Assembly: GCF_001612905.1 (NCBI RefSeq) | Contig: NZ_BDBI01000016.1 | Span: 1 to 64,000 of the forward strand | Reading direction: 5' to 3' | DNA length: 64,000 nucleotides | Source: Nocardia ignorata NBRC 108230 | GTDB taxonomy: Bacteria; Actinomycetota; Actinomycetes; Mycobacteriales; Mycobacteriaceae | Shown here: positions 27,494 to 36,733 of the stretch, one piece after another | Layout: each line of letters starts with the position of its first letter | Numbering within the stretch: the first letter of the stretch is position 1 | Program-made: the position numbers and the translations under genes | Notes under the pieces: generated by a model | Databases searched by the model: none | What the model was told of the DNA's origin: nothing | Seen by the model: the letters and a program-made list of their open reading frames with translations, nothing else

Positions 27494-29119
27494 ATGGCCG
27501 GAGTAGATACCGCCGCCAAAGAAACACTCGAGGACTACACGCTGCGCTTCGCCCCCCGGAGCTACCGAAAATGGAGTCCGGCGGTCGTCGGCATCTCCGC
27601 GCTCGGCGGCATCGCGTACCTGGCCGATTTCGCGATCGGTGCCAATATCGGCATCGCGCACGGCACCGGAAACGCCCTGATCGGCATCGGTATCTTCGCC
27701 GTAGTCGTGATGCTCACCGGTTTTCCGCTCGCCTATTACGCGGCGCGCTACAACATCGATCTCGACCTGATCACGCGCGGTAGCGGATTCGGTTACTACG
27801 GTTCGGTGATCACCAATATCGTGTTCGCCTCGTTCACCTTCATCTTCTTCGCGCTCGAAGGTTCGATCATGGCGCAGGGCCTGGAATTAGGGCTCGGAAT
27901 TCCGTTGTGGCTGGGGTATCTCGCCTCGACGGTCATCATCTTCCCGCTGGTCATCTACGGCATGAACACCCTGGCCAAATTGCAGGTGTGGACCACGCCG
28001 CTGTGGCTGTTGCTGATGGTCGCGCCGTTCGGGTTCCTGCTGGTTCGCCACCCCGAATCGGTCGGTTCGTTCTTCGCCTACGGCGGTAAGGACGGCCAGG
28101 GTGTGAGCGTGTCCGGTGCGCTGCTGGCCGCCGGTGTGTGCCTGTCGCTGATCGCCCAGATCGCCGAGCAGATCGACTACCTGCGCTTCATGCCGCCGCG
28201 CACCCCGGAGAACCGGGCCAAGTGGTGGGGCTGGATGCTGCTGGCCGGGCCCGGCTGGGTGCTGTTCGGTGCGGCCAAGCAGGTGGTGGGCCTGTTCCTC
28301 GCGGTGTACCTGATCGCGAATCTGCCTGCGGCCCAGTCGATCGCGAACCAGCCGGTGCACCAGTTCCTGGAGATCTACCGCGACATGGTTCCCGGGTGGC
28401 TCGCCATGACGCTCGCGGTGGTGCTCGTGGTCATCAGCCAGGTGAAGATCAATGTCACCAACGCCTACTCCGGCTCGCTGGCCTGGACCAACTCCTACAC
28501 CCGTGTCACCAAGACCTACCCCGGTCGTCTGGTGTTCCTCGTGGTGAACCTGGTCATCGCGCTGATCCTGATGGAAGCCGACATGTTCGACTTCCTCAAC
28601 AGCATCCTCGGCTTCTACGCCAACTGCGGCATCGCCTGGATCGTCACCGTCGCCACCGACATCGCGGTCAACAAGTACCTGCTGAAGATCTCGCCGAAGG
28701 TGCCGGAGTTCCGGCGCGGCATGCTCTACGACTTCAACCCCGTGGGCCTGGTCGGTTTCGGGTTGTCGGCGGTGCTGTCGATCATGACCTTCTTCGGCCT
28801 GTTCGGTGAGCTGCTGAAGCCGTACTCCCCGCTGGTCGCGGTTCTCGTGTCGTTCATCGCCACCCCGCTCACCGCGCTGGCGACCAAGGGCAAGTACTAC
28901 CTGCGCCGCTCCGACGACGGCATCAAGACTCCGATGTTCGACGAACACGGCAACCCCTCGGGCGAACTACTCCCCTGCCTCGTCACCGGCCTGGAGTTCG
29001 AGCGCCCCGACATGATCGCCTCGGCCGTCCCCGGCCCCGAGGGAGAGATCCAGTACATCTCCTCGCTGGCCTTGTCGACGGACAAGCACGGCGTGCACCT
29101 GCTGCCTCGCCAGCACTGA
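27494..29119 (+). CDS. NCS1-family purine/cytosine permease
   Basis: The 541-aa inner-membrane permease has about 12 helices. It belongs to the NCS1 group that imports cytosine, purines, allantoin or thiamine with protons or sodium. Features are the N-terminal ETLEDYTLRFAPRSYRKWSP, the first helix region GISALGGIAYLADFAIGANIGIA, the GYYGSVITNIVFASFTFIFFALEG core, and a central SLIAQIAEQIDYLRFMPP loop. An unusually long hydrophilic C-terminus (about 60 aa) follows the last helix. Substrate unknown. AGGAGAG precedes the ATG. Confidence 0.88.
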   Translation: MAGVDTAAKETLEDYTLRFAPRSYRKWSPAVVGISALGGIAYLADFAIGANIGIAHGTGNALIGIGIFAVVVMLTGFPLAYYAARYNIDLDLITRGSGFGYYGSVITNIVFASFTFIFFALEGSIMAQGLELGLGIPLWLGYLASTVIIFPLVIYGMNTLAKLQVWTTPLWLLLMVAPFGFLLVRHPESVGSFFAYGGKDGQGVSVSGALLAAGVCLSLIAQIAEQIDYLRFMPPRTPENRAKWWGWMLLAGPGWVLFGAAKQVVGLFLAVYLIANLPAAQSIANQPVHQFLEIYRDMVPGWLAMTLAVVLVVISQVKINVTNAYSGSLAWTNSYTRVTKTYPGRLVFLVVNLVIALILMEADMFDFLNSILGFYANCGIAWIVTVATDIAVNKYLLKISPKVPEFRRGMLYDFNPVGLVGFGLSAVLSIMTFFGLFGELLKPYSPLVAVLVSFIATPLTALATKGKYYLRRSDDGIKTPMFDEHGNPSGELLPCLVTGLEFERPDMIASAVPGPEGEIQYISSLALSTDKHGVHLLPRQH

Positions 29120-29129
29120 TCCGTCATCG

Positions 29130-29166
29130 AGGCCGTGCGGGCGAACACCTTCTGCCCGCACGGCCT
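29130..29166 (+). terminator. Terminator after NCS1 permease gene
   Basis: A perfect 13-bp stem, AGGCCGTGCGGGC (29130-29142) and its complement (29154-29166), encloses an 11-base loop. It is placed between two convergent genes and may serve both. There is no long T run, as is common in high-GC actinobacteria. Confidence 0.75.
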
Positions 29167-29175
29167 TCGTGGTGT

Positions 29176-29919
29176 TCACAGCATTTTGCGCACGACACGC
29201 GATGGCAGGACGCGTAGGGCGTAGCCCAGGGGCACCCACGGCCAACTGGGGACATACGCCTTGGCGCGGCGCTTCTCGATCGCCGCGACCATGGCGCGTA
29301 CGCCGGTTTCGGTGTCGACCATGAACTTCGGTTCGTGTTTGATGCGGTCGTTCATCTCCGAGCGGATATAGCCCGGGTAGATCACCGAGACATCCACGCC
29401 GGCAACAGCTTCGGCGCGTAGTCCCTCGGCGAGTGCGGCGACTCCGGCCTTGGTCGCGGCATAGGTGGTGAGGGTTTTGGGCATTCCACGCAGTCCGGAG
29501 ATCGAGGAGATCATCACCAGGTGGCCGCGGCCCTGAGCGCGGAAGATCTTCATGGCCGCCTCGGTTTGCGCCAGTGCCGCAAGGAAATTCACCACGGCGG
29601 TTTCACGGTTGGCCGCATGCTTACCGGTACCGAGCGGTGCGCCCTTGCCGAGTCCCGCGTTGACGATCACCCGGTCGAGGGTGCCGAACTCGTCGGCGAA
29701 CTCGTCGAAGACGGTGAACACAGCAGTGTCGTCGGTGACATCGAGCTGTTTCACCGAGACGACCCGGTCGGGGTGTTCGGCGAGGATCTCGGTGCGCAGC
29801 TCGTCGAGGCGCTCGGTGCGGCGGGCGCACAGGCCGAGGTCGTAGCCGAGGGCCGCGAACTGGCGGGCCATCTCCGCGCCGAGCCCGGAGCTGGCACCGG
29901 TGATGAGGACGGTGCTCAT
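29176..29919 (-). CDS. Short-chain dehydrogenase/reductase
   Basis: This 247-aa classical SDR has the cofactor motif ITGASSGLGAEM (TGxxxGxG) at the start and NAGLG near residue 90. The catalytic Ser is in MISSISGLRG, and the YAATK motif has the Tyr and Lys. A basic pair (ARRTE) after the second strand suggests NADP(H). The C-terminus is hydrophobic with terminal basic residues (WPWVPLGYALRVLPSRVVRKML), suggesting membrane contact. The substrate is unknown. Confidence 0.88.
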   Translation of the reverse strand: MSTVLITGASSGLGAEMARQFAALGYDLGLCARRTERLDELRTEILAEHPDRVVSVKQLDVTDDTAVFTVFDEFADEFGTLDRVIVNAGLGKGAPLGTGKHAANRETAVVNFLAALAQTEAAMKIFRAQGRGHLVMISSISGLRGMPKTLTTYAATKAGVAALAEGLRAEAVAGVDVSVIYPGYIRSEMNDRIKHEPKFMVDTETGVRAMVAAIEKRRAKAYVPSWPWVPLGYALRVLPSRVVRKML

Positions 29920-30029
29920 GATGGCTGCCCTGTCGACGGGCACGTTTCGTAGTGCGATTCCATCCACCCACGCTAGCCAGTGGGGGCGGCAATGCCGACC
30001 GGATCTGTCGATCCGGCCGGCGGAGGTGG

Positions 30030-30551
30030 TCAGCCCTTGTTGTACTTGCTGAAGTCGCCGCGCCAGATCAGCTCTTCGGAGGTGATGACCGCGGGGTTCA
30101 GCTTGTCGACCGGGACCGCGTAGGCGATCTTGATGGTCTGCTTGGACCCGGGCGGCAGCTTGCCCTCCATGCCGTACTGGTACTTCTTGTCCAGGGACAG
30201 CACGTATTCGGCGGCGGTGCCGTCGGCGCCGTACACCAGGGTGGGGCGCGACCAGTTGTCGAGCGTGGTCTTCCCCGTGTTGTTGAGCTGGAAGGTGAAC
30301 ACCGACACGGTGCCCTCGCGCTCCACCTCGTCGGCCTCGACCTTCAGGATCGACAGCTCGACACCGGATTCGAGCTTGCCCGTGTCGCCGGGGTTCAGCA
30401 CGCCGTCGGCGTTCGGCGTGGCAGGCGCCTGGGCGCTCGTCGTGGTGGACGACGGCGTGGCGGGCTTGCCGCTCGGCAGTTCCTCCTGGCATCCGGCCAG
30501 CAGCATTCCCGTGGCCACGACGGTGGCGCACAGCGCAATTCGGTTTCGCAC
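30030..30551 (-). CDS. DUF4352-like lipoprotein
   Basis: The 173-aa exported lipoprotein has the signal and lipobox MLLAGC at about residues 16-21, so Cys21 should be acylated. A Ser/Thr/Pro linker is followed by a beta-rich domain with VFTFQLNNTGKTTLDNWSRPTLVYGADG, which resembles DUF4352/telokin-like domains that bind extracellular ligands. The GTG at 30551 has AGGAGG 8 bp upstream. Function unknown. Confidence 0.75.
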   Translation of the reverse strand: MRNRIALCATVVATGMLLAGCQEELPSGKPATPSSTTTSAQAPATPNADGVLNPGDTGKLESGVELSILKVEADEVEREGTVSVFTFQLNNTGKTTLDNWSRPTLVYGADGTAAEYVLSLDKKYQYGMEGKLPPGSKQTIKIAYAVPVDKLNPAVITSEELIWRGDFSKYNKG

Positions 30552-30785
30552 GGACAACCCCTCCTGTTGAAAGACGCGCGGGGTCTCCATGAGATCTTCC
30601 CCCCGAGCACAGCGAGTGGATCATATACAGCGCGAACCGTCCGCTCGCCTGCCCGGCACCCAACGACCCTGTCCCACCTGCGATTTCCGCACCGAAGTCG
30701 CCGTCGCCGACCTGCGATCATGAGTCGCCAAAGCATACCGTTCGTTCCGGTTTTGTCGAAAGCTAGTTGCTACCCAATGGTTTAC

Positions 30786-30826
30786 GTCTCGCACCTATTG
30801 AGACTGATCGGTCAAATATGCGAGAC
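30786..30826. promoter_or_regulatory. 41-bp nested dyad upstream of a small secreted protein gene
   Basis: The outer arms GTCTCGCA (30786-30793) and TGCGAGAC (30819-30826) are perfectly complementary. Inside lie TATTGA (30796-30801) and TCAAATA (30812-30818), and at the centre GACTGATCGGTC (30802-30813). All share nearly one axis (30806-30808). It may be a compound operator or a long RNA hairpin in the leader, 43 bp before the ATG at 30869. Confidence 0.5.
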
Positions 30827-30868
30827 TGCGAACCGCTATCCACCATCGAGAACCGAACAGGATCCACC

Positions 30869-31084
30869 ATGTCGTTCACCAAGCTGGTCGCCGCGGGCAT
30901 CACCGCACTGGCGTTCGGAGCAGTCCTCACCGCGGGCCCCGCCACCGCGGCTCCCCTCGCCCCCGTGGTCGCCCCCGGCGAGCCCGCCCCGGGCGGAGCT
31001 ACCTCCGGCAGCGCCATCCTCGATGACTTCGCCGACCTCTTCCGCCAGCTCCAGTGCGGCTCCGCCGCCGTCTGCCCCGCCTGA
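30869..31084 (+). CDS. Small secreted protein of unknown function
   Basis: This is 71 aa. The signal peptide (about 1-28) ends AGPATAAP, giving a mature peptide of about 43 aa rich in Pro, Gly and Ala. Two Cys residues (QCGSAAVCPA) near the C-terminus could form a disulfide. No family is recognised. It stands alone, with a large dyad upstream and a terminator 8 bp downstream, which support a real transcribed gene. Confidence 0.65.
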   Translation: MSFTKLVAAGITALAFGAVLTAGPATAAPLAPVVAPGEPAPGGATSGSAILDDFADLFRQLQCGSAAVCPA

Positions 31085-31092
31085 ATTCGCAC

Positions 31093-31124
31093 CTGCCCGG
31101 GCGGGCTCGACTCCGCCCGGGCAG
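31093..31124 (+). terminator. Terminator after the small secreted protein gene
   Basis: A perfect 12-bp stem, CTGCCCGGGCGG (31093-31104) with its complement (31113-31124) and an 8-base loop, begins 8 bp after the stop codon. Confidence 0.7.
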
Positions 31125-31291
31125 ATCCGGGATTCAGCCGAAGAATTCGTCCGAACGGTCGCCTCCAGTCGTCGGCTTGCCGCGAGGGTCAACGCGTCAG
31201 CAGCACCACGGGACAGCACAATCTGGACCGCAATGTGGTCAGCTCGGCATGCGGAGCACCGTATGCCGCAAGGTATTCCGCGCGGAATCGG

Positions 31292-32506
31292 TTACGGCGT
31301 GTCGGGGGTGGAGCGGCGTGCCAGGACGACGGTGGCGGTGAAGAGGGCGACGCCTGCGACGGCGAGGACGGCGCCGACGAGGGCGGGGGCGGTGTAGCCG
31401 AGGCCTGCGGCGATGACGAGGCCGCCGAGCCAGGCGCCCGCGGCGTTGGCGATGTTGAGGGCGGCGTGGTTGAGGGCGGCGGCGAGGGTTTGGGCATCGG
31501 CGGCGACGTCCATGAGGCGGGTTTGCAGGCCGGGGGCCAGGGCCGCGCCGGAGGCGCCGACGAGGAAGGCGCCGACGGCGGCGGTGATCGGGTTGTGGGC
31601 GGCGAGGACGAAGCCGGCCAGAATCACCACCATCGCGATCATCGCGGCGAAGATCGACCGGTCGACGCCGCGGTCGGCGAGGATGCCGCCGATGATATTG
31701 CCGGCGATCATGCCGAGGCCGAACAGCGCGAGCACGATCGGCACGGCACCGATCGGCATGCCCGCGACGTCGGTCATGGTGGTGGCGATGTAGGTGTACA
31801 CGGCGAACATGCCACCGAAGCCGATGGCGCCGACCGCGAGGGTGAGCAGCACCTGGGGGCGGCGCAGGGCGCCGAGTTCGGTCATCGGGTTGGTGATCTT
31901 CATGTCGCGCAGGGCGGGCAGGTAGCGCCACAGCGCGGCCACGGTCGCGACGCCGATGAAGGCGACGACGACGTAGGCGTCGCGCCAGCCGAAGTGCTGT
32001 CCGAGCCAGGTCGCGCCGGGGACACCGACCACATTCGCCACGCTGAGCCCGAGCATCACCGCAGCCACCGCCTTGGCCCGCTGCCCGACAGGCGCGAGCG
32101 TCGCGGCGGCGAGGGAGGCCACACCGAAGTACGCGCCGTGCGGCAGACCGGAAACGAACCGCGCCGCCACCAGCGTCCCGAAGGTCGGCGCGAGCACCGT
32201 CGCCGCGTTGCCGAGGGTGAACGCGGCCATCAGCACGATGAGCAGTTTCTTGCGCGGCACCCGCGCGCACAGCGCCGCGATCAACGGCGCGCCCACCACG
32301 ACGCCGAGCGCATACGCCGACACCGCGTGCCCGGCCGACGGCTCGGAGATGCCGAAGGCGGCGGCGATATCGGGCAGCAGGCCCATGGTCACGAACTCGG
32401 TGGTGCCGATACCGAACCCTCCCAGCGCCAACGCGAGCATCGCCGGGACATGCCAGCTGGTGCGTGGCGCGTCGAGGCGTTCGGAGGTCGCGAGGGAAGA
32501 AGTCAC
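31292..32506 (-). CDS. MFS transporter, DHA1 (12-helix) type
   Basis: The 404-aa transporter resembles the AraJ/CmlA/Cmx-like group of sugar or drug efflux proteins. The first helix is MLALALGGFGIGTTEFVTMGLLPDIA (the GTTEFV motif is typical). Motif A-like ARVPRKKLLIVLM and the antiporter segment SVANVVGVPGATWLGQHFGWR follow. About 12 hydrophobic segments are visible. I use the GTG at 32506. Substrate unknown; chloramphenicol-like drugs are exported by some relatives. Confidence 0.85.
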   Translation of the reverse strand: MTSSLATSERLDAPRTSWHVPAMLALALGGFGIGTTEFVTMGLLPDIAAAFGISEPSAGHAVSAYALGVVVGAPLIAALCARVPRKKLLIVLMAAFTLGNAATVLAPTFGTLVAARFVSGLPHGAYFGVASLAAATLAPVGQRAKAVAAVMLGLSVANVVGVPGATWLGQHFGWRDAYVVVAFIGVATVAALWRYLPALRDMKITNPMTELGALRRPQVLLTLAVGAIGFGGMFAVYTYIATTMTDVAGMPIGAVPIVLALFGLGMIAGNIIGGILADRGVDRSIFAAMIAMVVILAGFVLAAHNPITAAVGAFLVGASGAALAPGLQTRLMDVAADAQTLAAALNHAALNIANAAGAWLGGLVIAAGLGYTAPALVGAVLAVAGVALFTATVVLARRSTPDTP

Positions 32507-32637
32507 GCTTCTATGCAACGGGCCCGAGCATCCCACCGCATCCCGAGACCGCCGTGAGTTATCCCACCTGCGACGGCTTCGGTCGACGACAGCACCGGAT
32601 CGAGCCCGCGAAAGCGTTCATCAAGCCTGCTGAAACA

Positions 32638-32673
32638 GAAACGCTCGCATCAGGCGTTCGATGCGAGCGTTTC
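32638..32673 (-). terminator. First of two hairpins downstream of icd
   Basis: A perfect 14-bp stem, GAAACGCTCGCATC (32638-32651) with 32660-32673, encloses an 8-base loop. On the minus strand, the direction of icd, it follows the second hairpin. Confidence 0.75.
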
Positions 32674-32681
32674 ACAGCTGT

Positions 32682-32704
32682 GCGGGTTCGCGACGCGAAC
32701 CCGC
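32682..32704 (-). terminator. Second hairpin directly after icd
   Basis: A perfect 10-bp stem, GCGGGTTCGC (32682-32691) with 32695-32704, encloses a 3-base loop. It begins 7 bp after the icd stop, ahead of a second hairpin, making a tandem terminator. Confidence 0.7.
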
Positions 32705-32710
32705 GCGAGT

Positions 32711-33928
32711 TCACTTCAGTGCGCGAGCCAGGTTGGCGTCCAGCGCACCGAGGAATTCCTCGGTGCTCAGGTAGCCCTGGTCGCCGCCGACGAGCAGCGC
32801 CAGGTCCTTGGTCATCTGCCCCCCTTCGACGGTCTTGATGACGACGTCCTCGAGCGCCTGCGCGAAGCCGATCACCTCGGGGGTGTTGTCGAGCTTGCCG
32901 CGATGCTCGAGACCACGGGTCCAGGCGAAGATCGACGCGATCGGGTTGGTCGAGGTCGGCTTGCCCTGCTGGTGCTGGCGGTAGTGCCGGGTGACGGTGC
33001 CGTGCGCGGCCTCGGCCTCACAGGTCTTGCCGTCCGGGGTGAGCAGCACCGAGGTCATCAGGCCCAGCGAACCGAAGCCCTGGGCGACGGTGTCGGACTG
33101 CACGTCGCCGTCGTAGTTCTTACAGGCCCACACATAACCGCCCTCCCACTTCATGGAGGAGGCGACCATGTCGTCGATGAGGCGGTGCTCGTAGGTGAGG
33201 CCCGCGGCATCGAACTCGGCCTTGAACTCGGCGTCGAAGACTTCCTGGAAGGTGTCCTTGAACATGCCGTCGTAGGCCTTGAGGATGGTGTTCTTCGTGG
33301 AGAGGTACACCGGGTAGTTCTGCTGCAGGCCGTAGTTGAACGAGGCCCGCGCGAAGTCCTCGATGGACTTCTTGAAGTTGTACATACCCATGACGACGCC
33401 GCCGTCCTCGGGCATCTTCACGACCTCGTGCACGATCGGCTCGCTGCCGTCCTCCGGGGTGAAGGTCAGCGTGACGGTGCCCGCCTCGTAGACCTTGAAG
33501 TCGGTGGCGCGGTACTGGTCGCCGAACGCGTGGCGGCCGATGATGATCGGCTTGGTCCAGCCGGGCACCAGGCGCGGCACGTTGGAGATGATGATCGGCG
33601 CGCGGAAGATGGTGCCACCCAGAATGTTTCGGATGGTGCCGTTGGGCGAGCGCCACATCTTCTTGAGACCGAATTCCTTCACCCGCGCTTCGTCGGGGGT
33701 GATGGTGGCGCACTTCACGCCGACGCCGTGCTGCTTGATGGCGTTCGCCGCGTCGATGGTGACCTGGTCGTCTGTCTTGTCGCGGTACTCGATACCGAGG
33801 TCGTAGTACTCGAGATTCACGTCGAGATAGGGATGGATCAGCTTGTCCTTGATGAACTGCCAGATGATCCGGGTCATCTCGTCGCCGTCGAGTTCTACGA
33901 CGGTGCCTTCAACCTTGATCTTGGACAT
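32711..33928 (-). CDS. icd: NADP-dependent isocitrate dehydrogenase
   Basis: This TCA-cycle enzyme converts isocitrate to 2-oxoglutarate with NADP. The protein is 405 aa and of the dimeric type shared with eukaryotes (about 400 aa), not the monomeric 740-aa type. Features are [14 protein letters not shown], the isocitrate Ser region [29 protein letters not shown], and the C-terminal NADP segment [30 protein letters not shown]. It is a single-gene unit ending in tandem hairpins. Confidence 0.95.
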   Translation of the reverse strand: MSKIKVEGTVVELDGDEMTRIIWQFIKDKLIHPYLDVNLEYYDLGIEYRDKTDDQVTIDAANAIKQHGVGVKCATITPDEARVKEFGLKKMWRSPNGTIRNILGGTIFRAPIIISNVPRLVPGWTKPIIIGRHAFGDQYRATDFKVYEAGTVTLTFTPEDGSEPIVHEVVKMPEDGGVVMGMYNFKKSIEDFARASFNYGLQQNYPVYLSTKNTILKAYDGMFKDTFQEVFDAEFKAEFDAAGLTYEHRLIDDMVASSMKWEGGYVWACKNYDGDVQSDTVAQGFGSLGLMTSVLLTPDGKTCEAEAAHGTVTRHYRQHQQGKPTSTNPIASIFAWTRGLEHRGKLDNTPEVIGFAQALEDVVIKTVEGGQMTKDLALLVGGDQGYLSTEEFLGALDANLARALK

Positions 33929-34009
33929 GGATCTTCGTGTCCTCCTCGGTGGGTGCCCTCATTGCACGGCCGGGCGAACACGCTTGTGAGCGGACCCCAG
34001 CAGTTCCAA

Positions 34010-34038
34010 CAGACAACGTATATGCCCCGCGTTGTCTG
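34010..34038. promoter_or_regulatory. Perfect 9-bp inverted repeat upstream of icd
   Basis: CAGACAACG (34010-34018) and CGTTGTCTG (34030-34038) form a perfect dyad with an 11-base spacer, 82 bp before the icd start codon. This fits an operator or a leader hairpin for icd. The regulator is unknown. Confidence 0.45.
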
Positions 34039-34078
34039 CGGGACGTGTAGGTGCAAACATGACGAGCGTACTGCTGCC

Positions 34079-34106
34079 CGGGACCTCACCGCGACGGGAG
34101 GTCCCG
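34079..34106 (-). terminator. Hairpin between MFS gene and icd
   Basis: A perfect 9-bp stem, CGGGACCTC (34079-34087) with 34098-34106, encloses a 10-base loop. It lies 109 bp after the stop of the DHA2 transporter and upstream of the icd promoter region. It is most simply that transporter's terminator. Confidence 0.5.
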
Positions 34107-34214
34107 CTGTGCGGCACACCTCGAAACTACTCCGCGCACCCGCACCCCATCCGCCTTCGATCGGTTACCGGGCGGTAACCCCGGCGAGGGCCTCGCGGAC
34201 CTGCCCGTCCCTGG

Positions 34215-35708
34215 TCAGACGACAATCGGCGCGGCCGTCGCGCGCTCGTCGCCTTCGATCAGGTTTTCCGGCTTGTCCTTGATCATCAGGGCGATCACGA
34301 CGGCGGCGGCGAGGAAGAATCCCGCCCCGACGTAGAAGGCGACGTCGTAGCTGTAGATCGAGGCGCGTTCGACGAGATGGTCGACGGTGGGGTGCTCGGC
34401 GACGTAGTGCTCGGCGGCCTGCACCGACAGCGTGGTGAGCAGTGCTGTCCCCACCGCGCCGCCGACCTGCTGGGCGGCGTTGAGCAGGGCGCTGGCCACA
34501 CCGGAATCCTCGGCGCGCACCTGGTGGAGCGCGACGGCCTGCATACCGACGAACAGCGGGCCCATGCCGAAGGCCATGACGACCTGGGCAGGCAGCACGC
34601 TCAGCGCGTAACCGTCGCCGTAGCTCAGCTGCGCCAGCCAGACCAGCCCGATCACGCCGAGCAGTGCGCCGACCACCATCACCGGGCGCGGGCCGAACTT
34701 GGGCAGCAGCGAACTGGTGATGCCCGCCGCGATGCCGATGCCGATGGGGAACGGCAGGAACGCGATGCCCGCCTCGAGCGGCGAATAGCCGAGGGTGTTC
34801 TGGTAGTAGAAGCTGAGGAACAGGAACATGGCGAACATCGCGATGGGGATCAGCAGCGCGGTGAGCAAAGCACCGCCGCGGTTGATCTCCCCGGGAATGC
34901 GAAGGGGCAGCAGCGGATTCGTCGATCGGGCCTCGATGACGACGAAGACGAGGAGCAACGCGGAACCGGCCCCGAGCAGTCCGAGCGTGCTCGGCGCCAG
35001 CCAGCCGTGCTCGGCGGCCCGGCTGAATCCGTAGACGATCGCGACCAGACCGAGAGTCACGGTGACGGCACCGGGCAGGTCGTAGCCGCCGGTGCGCGGT
35101 GCGGGGATGTCGCGGGCGATCACGGCGAGCGCACCGGCCACCGCGACCAGGGCGATCGGGGTGTTGATCAGCAACGTCCACCGCCAGGACGCGAACTCGG
35201 TGAGCGCGCCGCCGACGATCAGCCCGAACGCCACCCCACCGGCGGTGATGCCGGCGAACACCGCGAACGCGCGCGCCCGTTCGCGCACGTCGGTGAAGAT
35301 CACCGACAGCAGCGACAGCGCCGCGGGCGCGAGCAGGGCGGCGAACGCGCCCTGGAGTCCACGGCCGAGGAACAACTGCACGGTGTTCTGCGCCAGGCCC
35401 GCCAGCGCCGAGGCGACGGCGAAGCCGACGAGGCCGACCAGGAAGATGCGGCGGCGGCCGAGGTAGTCGGCCATCCGCCCGCCGAGCAGCAGCAATCCGC
35501 CGAAGATGAGCGTGTAGGCGGTGATGGCCCACTGTTTGTCGCCGTCGGTGATGGCGAGGTCGCGCTGGGCGTACGGCAGCGCGATGGTGATGACGGTGGC
35601 GTCGAGCACCACCATCAGCTGCGCGGCGGAGAGCACGACGAGCGCCCACCATCGCATCGAATTCGCCGGGGCTGCAGCATCTTCGGGTTTCAGTTCGGTG
35701 CCGGTCAC
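34215..35708 (-). CDS. MFS drug:H+ antiporter, DHA2 (14-helix) type
   Basis: The 497-aa transporter is of the EmrB/QacA kind. The first helix holds VVLDATVITIALPYAQRDL (the LDxTVxxxALP motif). Motif A is GGRMADYLGRRRIFLVG, and about 14 hydrophobic segments run to AAVVIALMIKDKPENLI. The GTG at 35708 has GAGGAG 5 bp upstream. It is divergent from a TetR gene at 35843, the probable regulator. It is the second DHA2/TetR module in the window, but here the TetR gene is divergent rather than in the operon. Confidence 0.9.
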   Translation of the reverse strand: MTGTELKPEDAAAPANSMRWWALVVLSAAQLMVVLDATVITIALPYAQRDLAITDGDKQWAITAYTLIFGGLLLLGGRMADYLGRRRIFLVGLVGFAVASALAGLAQNTVQLFLGRGLQGAFAALLAPAALSLLSVIFTDVRERARAFAVFAGITAGGVAFGLIVGGALTEFASWRWTLLINTPIALVAVAGALAVIARDIPAPRTGGYDLPGAVTVTLGLVAIVYGFSRAAEHGWLAPSTLGLLGAGSALLLVFVVIEARSTNPLLPLRIPGEINRGGALLTALLIPIAMFAMFLFLSFYYQNTLGYSPLEAGIAFLPFPIGIGIAAGITSSLLPKFGPRPVMVVGALLGVIGLVWLAQLSYGDGYALSVLPAQVVMAFGMGPLFVGMQAVALHQVRAEDSGVASALLNAAQQVGGAVGTALLTTLSVQAAEHYVAEHPTVDHLVERASIYSYDVAFYVGAGFFLAAAVVIALMIKDKPENLIEGDERATAAPIVV

Positions 35709-35842
35709 CTGGGCTCCTCATCGCTCGGCATGCGTCGGCCAATCCTGGCACCGTGCGACAATTGGCGTCAAGAGAAATTTGTCTGAACGCGCCACTTGGC
35801 AGGGCACGACAGACGGTCGCGATGAGACGCTAAGCTGGCGAA

Positions 35843-36544
35843 ATGCTCGACTCGACCACTCCGACCGCCTCCGACCGGCCGGCTCCGCCGAGCCTGCGCG
35901 AGCGCAAGAAGGCGCAGACCAGGGCCGCGATCGTCGCGATCGGGCTCGACCTGTGCGACACACAGGGCTTCGACGCGACAACCGTCGAGCAGATCGCCGC
36001 CGGAGCCGATGTATCCCCCCGCACCGTCAACCGGTACTTCGCGCTCAAAGAGGACATCGTGCTCGCCCCGATCGACGACTTCGGTCACGCCGTCGCCGTC
36101 GCGCTGCGCGGCCAGCCCGATACCGGCAACGAACTGCGAGCCCTGTGCGGCGCCTACCTCCAGGTGGTCGAGTCCGAGGCCGATGCCGACGGCCTGCGGT
36201 TCCTGCACCAGTTCCTGCAGACGCAGCGGATCATGCGGGCCAGCCAGGCGGTCAACGCGCGGGCCCTGGAATACGCGGAGAAGAAGAACGTCGCGGTGTG
36301 CGAGGAACTGGCCCGCCGGATGGGGACCACACCCGACGACTTTCTGGTGAAGCTGGTCGCGGGCACGTGGCAGACGCTGTGTCACCTCGCGGTCGCCGAC
36401 ACCGAGCACGTACTGCCCACCTCACCGGAGGCGGCGGTGCGGGTCACCCGCGAAGCGATCCTGCGCGCTTACCACGGGTTGCGGCAGGTCTGCGGCGCAC
36501 CGGCCGACGACACACCGGGCTTCGCCGCACCGGCGGCACGGTGA
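35843..36544 (+). CDS. TetR-family regulator divergent from MFS gene
   Basis: The 233-aa regulator has a helix-turn-helix at about residues 25-70 (RAAIVAIGLDLCDTQGFDATTVEQIAAGADVSPRTVNRYFALKEDIV). The C-terminal domain (LRFLHQFLQTQRIMRASQAVNARALEYAEKKNVAV) is of the kind seen in actinobacterial AcrR-like proteins. The divergent 134-bp region has only a weak dyad (GACAATT at 35757 with AAATTTGTC at 35775), so the operator is uncertain. Confidence 0.85.
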   Translation: MLDSTTPTASDRPAPPSLRERKKAQTRAAIVAIGLDLCDTQGFDATTVEQIAAGADVSPRTVNRYFALKEDIVLAPIDDFGHAVAVALRGQPDTGNELRALCGAYLQVVESEADADGLRFLHQFLQTQRIMRASQAVNARALEYAEKKNVAVCEELARRMGTTPDDFLVKLVAGTWQTLCHLAVADTEHVLPTSPEAAVRVTREAILRAYHGLRQVCGAPADDTPGFAAPAAR

Positions 36545-36604
36545 TGTGAGGCAGGAAACGCGGGGGAAGTTTCCCCACCGGCGCGATGTCCGGTTAACAT
36601 GTCG

Positions 36605-36712
36605 TCCAAGGTCATGAGTACCAGCGCGAAGCCCCGGCTCGCTGGTCGGCAACCCTCCAGCTGCGGTGGGGTGCTCCGGGTGATGACCGGGCTCCCGAAG
36701 GTCGGGAGCAAG
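36605..36712 (+). promoter_or_regulatory. SAM-IV riboswitch in the metY-metX leader
   Basis: The leader matches the actinobacterial SAM-IV aptamer. The closing stem is GGTCAT (36610-36615) with ATGACC (36683-36688). Within it are the conserved core AAGCCCCGGCTCGCTGG, the segment CGGCAACCCTCCA, and GCGGTGGGGTGCTCCGGGTGA. A following hairpin GCTCCC-N7-GGGAGC (36691-36709) fits the 3' helix of this class. It should lower metYX expression when S-adenosylmethionine is plentiful. A cysteine-rich upstream ORF lies 25 bp downstream. Confidence 0.9.
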
Positions 36713-36733
36713 CGCGCATTTCAGGAGGCCCCC

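Noticed and set aside
35757..35783. Weak dyad GACAATT / AAATTTGTC between the MFS and TetR genes
   Set aside because: The arms match only with a one-base bulge; too poor to annotate as an operator.
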